A stretch of 15,149 bases of DNA from Candidatus Pelethomonas intestinigallinarum (lineage in GTDB: Bacteria; Bacillota; Clostridia; Oscillospirales; Oscillospiraceae): the NCBI GenBank assembly GCA_018712665.1, contig DVGP01000115.1:1-15149 (forward strand), written 5' to 3'. Shown piece by piece: positions 5,003 to 11,025 of the stretch. How positions within the stretch are numbered: position 1 is the first letter of the stretch; each line of letters starts with the position of its first letter. Made by a program: the position numbers and the translations under genes. A model generated the notes under the pieces. The model saw only the letters and a program-made list of their open reading frames with translations. It searched no databases and was not told the DNA's origin.

Positions 5003-6085
5003 TCAGGCCTTGCGGTTCTCCGCCAGGCGGATGCCGTAGTCCATGGCGTTGACCAGGCTCAGCTCGTTGGCGTGGCCGCTGCCGGCGTGGCCGAAGCCGG
5101 TGCCGTGGTCCACGCTGGCCCGGATGATGGGCAGGCCCAGGGTGACGTTGACGCCGGCCACCGCTTCCCAGTGCTTCTCCTGCTTGTTGTAGACGAAGCC
5201 CTTCACCTTCAGGGGGATGTGCCCCTGGTCGTGGTACATGACCACCACAATGTCGTACCAGCCGCCCAGGGCCTTGGAGAACACGGTGTCGGGGGGCGTG
5301 GGCTTCTTCTCGGGGATGTTGATGCCCTCGGCCAGGGCCGCGTCGATAGCGGGCTGGATCTCCTCGATCTCCTCGGTACCGAACATGCCGTTCTCGCCGC
5401 AGTGGGGGTTCAGGCCCGCCACGCCGATCTTGGGCTCCTTGATGCCGATGGCCTTGCAGCCCTCGTTGGCGATGCGGATGCACTCCAGCACCCGGGCCTT
5501 CTTCACCCGGTCGCAGGCCTCCCGCAGGGACACGTGGGTGGACACGTGGACCACCCGCAGGTCCTCGTGGGCCAGCATCATGGTGTACTTGTCGGTGTGG
5601 GTGTAGTCGGCGTAGATCTCCGTGTGCCCGGAGTAGTGGTGGCCGGCCATGTTGATGGCCTCCTTGCTCAGGGCGTTGGTGATGGTGGCGTCCACCTCGC
5701 CGGCCATGGCCAACTCGATGACCTTCTTCACATACTGGAAGGAGGCCTCGCCGCCCAGGGCGCAGGCGCCCACCCCGAAGGGCTTGGGCTCATCCAGGTC
5801 AGAGGTGTCGGGGATCTTGTCGGCGGGGACCAGACCCATGTCCAGCACGTCGATGGTGCCGTAGGTGAACTTGGCGTCCTTCACGTCCTTCACGGGGTTC
5901 AGGGCCAGGTCGATGCCCAGGACCTTCTTGGCCACCTTCAGGGCGTAGGCCATGCTGGTCATGTCGCCCACCACCAGGGGACGGCACCGGTCATAGACGG
6001 TCTTGTCGTTGAGGGCCCGGACTGTGATCTCGGGGCCGTTGCCGAAGGGGTCGCCCATGGTGATGCCGAGAATGGGTTTGCTCAT
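5003..6085 (-). CDS. pdxA2: PdxA2-type 4-phospho-D-threonate / D-erythronate 3-dehydrogenase
   Basis: A 360-residue PdxA-family protein. Conserved features are GITMGDPFGNGPE (7-19), the metal-binding histidines expected in GHHYSGHTE (148-156, H154), STHVSL (H184) and YHDQGH (H285), plus GLNPHCGENG (224-233) and SVDHGTGFGHAG. The family oxidises a phosphorylated hydroxy acid with NAD, followed by decarboxylation. Vitamin-B6 PdxA acts on 4-phosphohydroxy-threonine. PdxA2 enzymes encoded beside DUF1537 kinases act on 4-phospho-threonate or erythronate and yield dihydroxyacetone phosphate plus CO2 (Zhang and co-workers' DUF1537 study). Such a kinase lies in the same cluster and no other B6 gene is present, so the catabolic role is preferred. 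AGGAGG is 7 bases before ATG 6085. Confidence 0.88.
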   Translation of the reverse strand: MSKPILGITMGDPFGNGPEITVRALNDKTVYDRCRPLVVGDMTSMAYALKVAKKVLGIDLALNPVKDVKDAKFTYGTIDVLDMGLVPADKIPDTSDLDEPKPFGVGACALGGEASFQYVKKVIELAMAGEVDATITNALSKEAINMAGHHYSGHTEIYADYTHTDKYTMMLAHEDLRVVHVSTHVSLREACDRVKKARVLECIRIANEGCKAIGIKEPKIGVAGLNPHCGENGMFGTEEIEEIQPAIDAALAEGINIPEKKPTPPDTVFSKALGGWYDIVVVMYHDQGHIPLKVKGFVYNKQEKHWEAVAGVNVTLGLPIIRASVDHGTGFGHAGSGHANELSLVNAMDYGIRLAENRKA

Positions 6086-6128
6086 ATTGTTGCCTCCTAA
6101 GTTAAAAGTGTCGCGCGGCAGCAGGCCC

Positions 6129-7040
6129 TCAGCACAGGCCCTTCTCCTCGTTCTCCTTCAGAACGGCCTTCAGCTCGGCGACGCCCTCGTCGCACAGGTA
6201 GTTGAAGGGCTTGCGGCAGTCGCCCACGGGGTAGCCCAGCAGGTTGACGGCCTTCTTGATGACGGTGTTGGGGTTGCCGAACTTGAACACCCGCTGGAGG
6301 GTGGCCACGGCGTCCTGGTACTCCTGGGCCTTGTCCACGTCCCCGGCCACGAAGCAGTTGTAGATGGAGGCCAGGGCCTTGGGGTACAGATTGGCACGGC
6401 CGGCGATGCCGCCGGCGCCGCCCTCCTTCAGGCAGGTGAGGATGCTGCCGTCGTTGCCGGCCAGCACGGCGAAGTTCTTGCCGATGTCACGGGTCTCCCG
6501 GATGTAGGCCTTCAGGTTCTCGATGTCGCCGCTGGAGTCCTTGGCGCCCATGATCACGTCCACGTCCTTGGCCAGCTTGGCCACGGTCTCGGGCAGCAGC
6601 TTGTTGCCGGTGCGGGGCGGGATGTTGTAGAGCACGATGGGGATGTTCACGTGCTTGGCGACCTCCACATAGTGGTCATAGAGCTCCTTCTGGCTGGCCA
6701 GGGCGAAGCTGGGGGTGATGATGGACAGCACGTCGGCGCCCATCTCCTCGGCCCGCTTGCTCATGTAGATGGTGTCCCGGGTGGAGATGCAGCCGGTGCC
6801 GGCGTAGACGGGCACCCGGCCCTTCACCTGGTCGATGGTGGCCTCCAGGACCTCCTCCTTCTCCTTCATGCTCAGGATGTAGCCCTCGCCGTTGGTGCCG
6901 AAGGGGAAGATGCCGTGGACGCCGCCGGCGATCTGCCGCTCGATCTGGTTGCGCAGCTCGGGGATGTTCACATCCTCCGTGTCGGGGTACATGGGGGTCA
7001 CAATGGGGACGATGATGCCCTTCAATTCCACTTGCTTCAT
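6129..7040 (-). CDS. DapA/NanA-family (class I, Schiff-base) aldolase or lyase
   Basis: A 303-residue TIM-barrel protein of the dihydrodipicolinate synthase / N-acetylneuraminate lyase family. The Schiff-base lysine is K167 in MGAKDSSGD, and the catalytic tyrosine is Y138 in VLYNIPPRTG. R143 in PPRTG corresponds to the arginine that binds the carboxylate of aspartate semialdehyde in true DapA. The usual GTTGE substrate loop reads GTNGEG (48-53), so the second threonine of the DapA proton relay is asparagine. The family typically cleaves or forms a pyruvate-aldehyde bond. In this catabolic operon with no lysine genes, a lyase acting on a 2-oxo-3-deoxy acid is more likely than lysine synthesis. 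GAGGAGAG precedes ATG 7040. Confidence 0.87.
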   Translation of the reverse strand: MKQVELKGIIVPIVTPMYPDTEDVNIPELRNQIERQIAGGVHGIFPFGTNGEGYILSMKEKEEVLEATIDQVKGRVPVYAGTGCISTRDTIYMSKRAEEMGADVLSIITPSFALASQKELYDHYVEVAKHVNIPIVLYNIPPRTGNKLLPETVAKLAKDVDVIMGAKDSSGDIENLKAYIRETRDIGKNFAVLAGNDGSILTCLKEGGAGGIAGRANLYPKALASIYNCFVAGDVDKAQEYQDAVATLQRVFKFGNPNTVIKKAVNLLGYPVGDCRKPFNYLCDEGVAELKAVLKENEEKGLC

Positions 7041-7071
7041 GGCGGTTTACTCTCCTCTTTCTAAATTTTTT

Positions 7072-7100
7072 ATTGTAAACGTGACCCTTCCCGCGGTCAC
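7072..7100 (-). promoter_or_regulatory. Possible internal promoter and small inverted repeat before the DapA-family gene
   Basis: On the minus strand GTGACC (7100-7095) and TACAAT (7077-7072) are 17 bases apart, a weak promoter-like pair. The same interval holds the inverted repeat GTGACC-N8-GGTCAC (7081-7100). TACAATAAAA also occurs in the leader of the Asp-box gene. Tentative. Confidence 0.25.
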
Positions 7101-8260
7101 ATGATCTCCTGGTACAGCTTCCGGGCGTCGTCGGCCGTGACCTCCCGGGGGTTGTTCACCAGCAGGCGCTGGACCTCCATGCCGGCGGCCACCAGGCCCT
7201 CCAGGTCCTCCGCGGGCACGCCGAACTCCTTGAGGCTGGTGGGGATGTCCAGGTGCTTGACAATGGACTCCAGCCGGGCGATGATCCAGGCGGACTTCTC
7301 CTCCTCCGTGTGGCAGGTCTTCACCTCGTCGTGGCAGCAGCGGTCATAGGCGGCGGCCAGGCGCGCCCGGCAGGCGGGCTCGTTGAAGCGCATGACGGGG
7401 GCCAGCAGGATGGCGTTGGACACGCCGTGGGCGATGTGGTACTTGCCGCCCAGGGGGTAGCTCAGGGCGTGGACGGCGGTGGTGCCGGAGGCGGTGATGG
7501 CCAGGCCGCCGTAGTAGGCGGCGATCTGCATCCGGTTCTTCTCCTCCATGGCCTCGGGGTCGTCGCAGGCCTTCTCGATGTTGTTGAGGATCAGGTCCAG
7601 GCCCTCCAGGGCGTAGAGGTCGCTGAAGGGGTTGGCCTTGTTGCTGGTGAAGCACTCGATGCAGTGGGCCAGGGCGTCCACGCCGGTGGCGGCGGCGATC
7701 TTCCGGGGCAGGTTCTTGATCATCCGGGCGTCCAGGATCACGTAGTCGGCGATCATGTTCTCGTTAACGATGCCCACCTTCAGCTCCTTCTCGGGGACGG
7801 CTACGATGGCGTTGGGGGTCACCTCAGCGCCGGTGCCGGCGGTGGTGGGGATGAGGATGATGGGCACGCACTTCTTGGCCCGGCCGGGGTCGTCCAGCAG
7901 CTCCTTGACGCCGTACTCATCGGTGACCAGCACGCTGGCCAGCTTGGCCGCGTCCATGACGCTGCCGCCGCCGCAGGCCACAATCATGTCGGCGCCGCTG
8001 ACCTTGAACTCATCGACGACCTTCTGCACGGCCATGTAGCTGGGCTCCGGGGGCAGATCGTCCAGGACGTAGTACTCCGCCCCGGCGGCCTGGACGGCGG
8101 CCTCGGGCAGATCGAACAGCCCCAGCTTCCGCAGGCCCTTGTCGGTAAACATGGCCACCCGCTTCACCCCGTTGGCCTTGAGGATGGCGGTGATGTTGTC
8201 CATGGCGTTCTCCCCGCCGTAGACGGCGTGGGGCATCTTCAGGTTATAAGTAGTGAGCAT
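7097..8260 (-). CDS. Iron-containing (group III) alcohol dehydrogenase
   Basis: From ATG 8260, with AAGGAGG 10 bases upstream, the protein has 387 residues, the normal size. A longer in-frame extension to 8347 overlaps the upstream gene and starts with low-complexity residues, so it is rejected. The NAD(P)-binding motif is GGGSVMDAAK (97-106), followed by IPTTAGTGAEVTPNAIV (137-153). The four metal ligands of the family appear as D195 and H199 (DALAH), H264 (VHALSYPLGG) and H278 (KYHIAHG), spaced as in lactaldehyde reductase FucO. The enzyme interconverts an aldehyde and an alcohol in the cytoplasm. In this cluster it could reduce the aldehyde released by the DapA-type lyase, or oxidise an incoming hydroxy acid. 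The substrate is unknown. Confidence 0.93.
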   Translation of the reverse strand: MLTTYNLKMPHAVYGGENAMDNITAILKANGVKRVAMFTDKGLRKLGLFDLPEAAVQAAGAEYYVLDDLPPEPSYMAVQKVVDEFKVSGADMIVACGGGSVMDAAKLASVLVTDEYGVKELLDDPGRAKKCVPIILIPTTAGTGAEVTPNAIVAVPEKELKVGIVNENMIADYVILDARMIKNLPRKIAAATGVDALAHCIECFTSNKANPFSDLYALEGLDLILNNIEKACDDPEAMEEKNRMQIAAYYGGLAITASGTTAVHALSYPLGGKYHIAHGVSNAILLAPVMRFNEPACRARLAAAYDRCCHDEVKTCHTEEEKSAWIIARLESIVKHLDIPTSLKEFGVPAEDLEGLVAAGMEVQRLLVNNPREVTADDARKLYQEIM

Positions 8261-8297
8261 ATGGCAAACGCCTCCTTGAGAGATTGGGTAAACGGAT

Positions 8298-9461
8298 CTA
8301 CTTGCAGCCCTGGGCGGCGGTGGGGTTGTACAGGCCCACGCGCTCACGCTTCTCGCCCAGCACGTCCTCCTCGGTAAAGCGGACGTACTTCATGGCGTCC
8401 CGGGTCCAGGCCGCGTAGGCCAGGTGGATCATCCCGTCCTTGGTCTGCATCAGGTAGGGGTACTCGTACTGCTTGTTGTTGGTCTTGTTCTCGTCGCCGA
8501 TGTAGCCCTCGCCCCGCTCCATCCAGCGGATGATGGGGAAGGTCAGGCCGCCGTCCTCGCTGAGGGCCACGGCCACCGGGCAGCGCAGGCCGGGCCAGGC
8601 CGCCTTGCCGGGCTGGGGATCGGGGGTGCAGGTGGGGTTGTAGGCGATGGCCACCCGGCCGCTCTGGAGCTTGATGGCGCTGATGCTGGAGTTGTTGTTG
8701 GGCAGGGGGGTGGGCTTGGGCTCGCTCCAGGTCTCGCCGTAGTCGAAGGACTCGCTGCGGTGGATGCGGTAGGCCTCCCGGTTGCGCATGAAGGCCACCA
8801 GGTGGCCGGGCTCCAGCTCCACCACGTTGGCGTGGACATGGCCGTGGCTCTCCGGCATCATGACCGTGCGCCAGGTCTTCCCCTGGTCGTCGGAGATGCG
8901 GAAGGCGGTGGGGTCGCCGGACAGGCCCTCGGCGGAGTCGGTGCACAGCCAGTTGGAGAAGATCCACCGGCCGTTGGACAGGACCTGGATGGGCTGGCGG
9001 CAGAAGGTGCCCTCCTCGGGGAACACGGTCTCATAGGGGCCCCAGGTCCGGCCGCCGTCGGTGCTCTTCTGGCAGCGGACCACGGCGGTGAACTGCATGT
9101 TGTCCTTGCCCGCCTGGCGGTCCAGCTGGGCGGTGTACATGCACCAGGCCGCCCCGTCGGGGCCGTAGAACAGGGAGGGGTTCTGCTCGCTGCGCTCCGG
9201 GTCGCCGGACACGTCCACAGGCTCCGTCCAGGCGCCGCTGTCCTTCTCCAGCCGGGAGCAGACGATATGGACGTCGGCGTTGCCCTCAAAGGAGCCGGCA
9301 AACCACACGCACAGCAGGTCGCCGTTGGGCAGCTCCAGCAGAGCGGGGCCGTGGCCGCTGCGGTATCCGCCGTTGGGGATCCGGGCCTCGATGGTGCCCA
9401 TCTCCTCGTTCCAGTAGACGCGGCCATCCGGGGTCAGGCCAGGTAACTTCGGATAATCCAT
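8298..9461 (-). CDS. Cytoplasmic sialidase-like Asp-box (BNR) beta-propeller protein
   Basis: 387 residues. Four Asp-boxes (S-x-D-x-G-x-T-W/F) are seen: STDGGRTW (133-140), SDDQGKTW (190-197), SFDYGETW (238-245) and SEDGGLTF (301-308). These mark a six-bladed propeller of the BNR_2 type. Other notable segments are an N-terminal ARIPNGGYRSGHGP (26-39), HGHVHANVVEL (206-216), LPNNNSSISAIKL (253-265) and RCPVAVALSEDGG (293-305). There is no signal peptide and no membrane segment, so it acts inside the cell, unlike most secreted sialidases. No nanE or nanK is present, so sialic acid need not be the substrate. It could be a glycosidase, lyase or isomerase acting on an imported sugar acid. GAGGAGG is 9 bases before ATG 9461. 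Confidence 0.82.
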   Translation of the reverse strand: MDYPKLPGLTPDGRVYWNEEMGTIEARIPNGGYRSGHGPALLELPNGDLLCVWFAGSFEGNADVHIVCSRLEKDSGAWTEPVDVSGDPERSEQNPSLFYGPDGAAWCMYTAQLDRQAGKDNMQFTAVVRCQKSTDGGRTWGPYETVFPEEGTFCRQPIQVLSNGRWIFSNWLCTDSAEGLSGDPTAFRISDDQGKTWRTVMMPESHGHVHANVVELEPGHLVAFMRNREAYRIHRSESFDYGETWSEPKPTPLPNNNSSISAIKLQSGRVAIAYNPTCTPDPQPGKAAWPGLRCPVAVALSEDGGLTFPIIRWMERGEGYIGDENKTNNKQYEYPYLMQTKDGMIHLAYAAWTRDAMKYVRFTEEDVLGEKRERVGLYNPTAAQGCK

Positions 9462-9476
9462 ACGCTAAGTCCTCCT

Positions 9477-9492
9477 CAATAAAATTTTATTG
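9477..9492. promoter_or_regulatory. Perfect 16-bp AT palindrome just upstream of the Asp-box gene RBS
   Basis: CAATAAAATTTTATTG is perfectly self-complementary and directly precedes GAGGAGG on the minus strand, partly overlapping a TACAAT motif (9494-9489). In a GC-rich genome this stands out as a possible protein-binding site or a hairpin at the leader of the second operon gene. Confidence 0.35.
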
Positions 9493-9528
9493 TATCGTCA
9501 GGCCGCCTCCGCAGCCCGTGGGATCGTC

Positions 9529-10788
9529 TTAACGCCGGGCCAGCTGCCGGGCCAGGTCCGTCACCAGGGTCTCCTTGCCGAAGCCGCCGGACTTGGTGAG
9601 CACGCAGTGGGTGCAGCCCTGATAGGACACCCGGGAGAGGACCACCCCTGTGGTCAGCTCCCGCACCGGCTCCACCTCCCGGACCCCCATCTGCTCCATG
9701 CACTGGAGCAGGGTGTCCCCGCCGGTGATGAGCAGGGTACCCACGCTGGGATCGGTGAAGAGGTTCCCCACCAGGTAGCCGATGGACTGGGAGACCCCCA
9801 GGCGGATGCCGTCGATGTCGATGCCGTGGCTGGCGGCGTACTCGTCGGTGAGGCGGTTGCGCTCCTTGTCGTTGGTATCGATGATGTAGGGGTTGTTCCG
9901 GGCGACGCCCTCCCGGATGGCGGCGAACTCCGCCTGTCCCTTTTCCGTGCGCCAGTAGTCCGGCTGGAGCTTCTGCTCCGGGGTCATCTGCCAGCGGGCC
10001 ACCCCGGCCGCCTCGGCGGCGGCCATCTGGGCCACGCTGATGGGGTTCACGCTGCCGCAGACCACCAGCAGCCGCTCGCTGAGCTGGGGCGCCTCCTTGG
10101 GGCTGTCCGACGCCAGGCCCAGCAGGGCGGGCAGCACCGCGCCGAAGCCGGCGCAGCCGGCCATGATGTGGAGCCCGCCGTCCTCCAGCAGCCGCCGGGC
10201 GGTGCTGGACAGGTCCTCCGGGGTCTGGCCGTCAAAGACCAGGATGCCCTCCCCCCCGGGGACCGGGTCTCCCGCCCCCAGGGCGGGGCTGAGATGGACA
10301 GGGACGCCGCTCTGCTCGGCGATGAGCTCCGCCACGGTGGAGTGGCGCACAGGCTCGAAGGGGTCCTGGCCGAACACGCTCTCCGCCACCGGCACGCCGT
10401 TCACCAGGTGGACGCCGCCCACGGTGGTGCGGCCCACCTGGGGGTAGGCCGGCAGGAAGGGCAGGCGCTTTTCGCCGCTGGCCCGGAGCAGCGCCGTCAG
10501 CTCCGCGCCGATGTTGCCCCGCAGGGCGGAGTCGGTCTTTTTATAGATGTATTGGACGCCCAGGTCCACCGCCTGGCAGGTCAGGCTCTCCACAACGGCG
10601 CAGGCCGCCTCCGGCGCCATGTGCCGGGTCTCCGCGTCCACCACCAGCACCCGCACCTCCGGGGCCGGAAGGGACAGCACGCCGTCCATTCCCACCACCA
10701 CCCGGGTCTCCACGCCGCTGGCGGCGAACTGCACGCCGGTGTCCAGAGCGCCGGTAAAGTCGTCGGCGATCATCAACAGAGAGATCAT
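9529..10788 (-). CDS. Four-carbon acid sugar kinase (DUF1537; threonate/erythronate kinase type)
   Basis: From ATG 10788 (AGGAGG 6 bases upstream) the protein has 419 residues, the usual full length. The longer in-frame start at 10887 would run through the promoter region and is rejected. The N-terminal substrate domain has IADDFTGALDTG (7-18), YKKTDSALRGN (82-92) and PAYPQVGRTTVGG (113-125). The C-terminal ATP domain has VVCGSVNPIS (242-251), LITGGDTLLQ (353-362) and TKSGGFG (398-404). Family members phosphorylate D-threonate, L-threonate or D-erythronate at the terminal hydroxyl. With the PdxA2-like gene downstream, the expected products are a 4-phospho acid and then DHAP plus CO2. It is the first gene after the divergent promoter region. 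Which stereoisomer it uses cannot be told. Confidence 0.9.
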   Translation of the reverse strand: MISLLMIADDFTGALDTGVQFAASGVETRVVVGMDGVLSLPAPEVRVLVVDAETRHMAPEAACAVVESLTCQAVDLGVQYIYKKTDSALRGNIGAELTALLRASGEKRLPFLPAYPQVGRTTVGGVHLVNGVPVAESVFGQDPFEPVRHSTVAELIAEQSGVPVHLSPALGAGDPVPGGEGILVFDGQTPEDLSSTARRLLEDGGLHIMAGCAGFGAVLPALLGLASDSPKEAPQLSERLLVVCGSVNPISVAQMAAAEAAGVARWQMTPEQKLQPDYWRTEKGQAEFAAIREGVARNNPYIIDTNDKERNRLTDEYAASHGIDIDGIRLGVSQSIGYLVGNLFTDPSVGTLLITGGDTLLQCMEQMGVREVEPVRELTTGVVLSRVSYQGCTHCVLTKSGGFGKETLVTDLARQLARR

Positions 10789-10832
10789 GGTCTCCCTCCT
10801 GTCTCCCAAGTTTTCTTTCACATTGTACCTAT

Positions 10833-10861
10833 ATTTTAGCGAATTTTTCCAAAGGAGGCAA
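10833..10861 (-). promoter_or_regulatory. Putative sigma-70-type promoter of the catabolic operon
   Basis: On the minus strand TTGCCT (10861-10856) and TAAAAT (10838-10833) are separated by 17 bases. The predicted start, near 10826, gives a leader of about 38 bases before the kinase ATG. No GG-N10-GC sigma-54 pattern is apparent. Confidence 0.55.
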
Positions 10862-10881
10862 TGGAGAAAGCTCCCGCATCT

Positions 10882-10896
10882 GTTCAATTTTGAAAC
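10882..10896. promoter_or_regulatory. Candidate operator site 1 (GTTCAATTTTGAAAC)
   Basis: Arms TTCAA and TTGAA are perfectly complementary around a 2-base centre. The reverse complement matches site 2 at 12 of 15 positions. It is centred about 63 bases upstream of the predicted operon start. Confidence 0.45.
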
Positions 10897-10932
10897 TTCT
10901 TAAATTTTAGTATGAAATTAGCCAAAAATAGC

Positions 10933-10947
10933 GTTTCAATTTTGGAC
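10933..10947. promoter_or_regulatory. Candidate operator site 2 (GTTTCAATTTTGGAC)
   Basis: This 15-mer is related to site 1 in the opposite orientation (consensus GTTTCAAwwTTGrAC). Its centre is about 51 bp from that of site 1, close to five helical turns. It lies about 54 bases upstream of the predicted regulator start, suiting a regulator shared by both promoters. Confidence 0.45.
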
Positions 10948-10958
10948 AACTTTCGGCA

Positions 10959-10987
10959 TTGTTTTTCCAAATCTTCCATGTTACAAT
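10959..10987 (+). promoter_or_regulatory. Putative sigma-70-type promoter of the PrpR-like regulator
   Basis: TTGTTT (10959-10964) and TACAAT (10982-10987) are 17 bases apart, predicting a start near 10994 and a short leader containing the RBS AAGGGAGG (11011-11018). Confidence 0.5.
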
Positions 10988-11025
10988 TTGCAACACAAGC
11001 TGCCGCTGGGAAGGGAGGTCCGGAT

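Noticed and set aside
5003..6085. Vitamin B6 biosynthetic pdxA
   Set aside because: The sequence alone does not exclude it, but no other pyridoxal genes are near and the DUF1537 kinase in the same operon defines the PdxA2 catabolic pairing.
6129..9461. Sialic-acid catabolic (nan) operon
   Set aside because: A NanA-family lyase and a sialidase-fold protein are present, but nanE, nanK and nagA/B are absent, and the lyase has DapA-like Arg143. The kinase and PdxA2 genes point to C4 sugar acids.
10801..11025. Sigma-54 promoter in the divergent gap
   Set aside because: No TGGCAC-N5-TTGC-like element could be found on either strand, and the regulator lacks GAFTGA.
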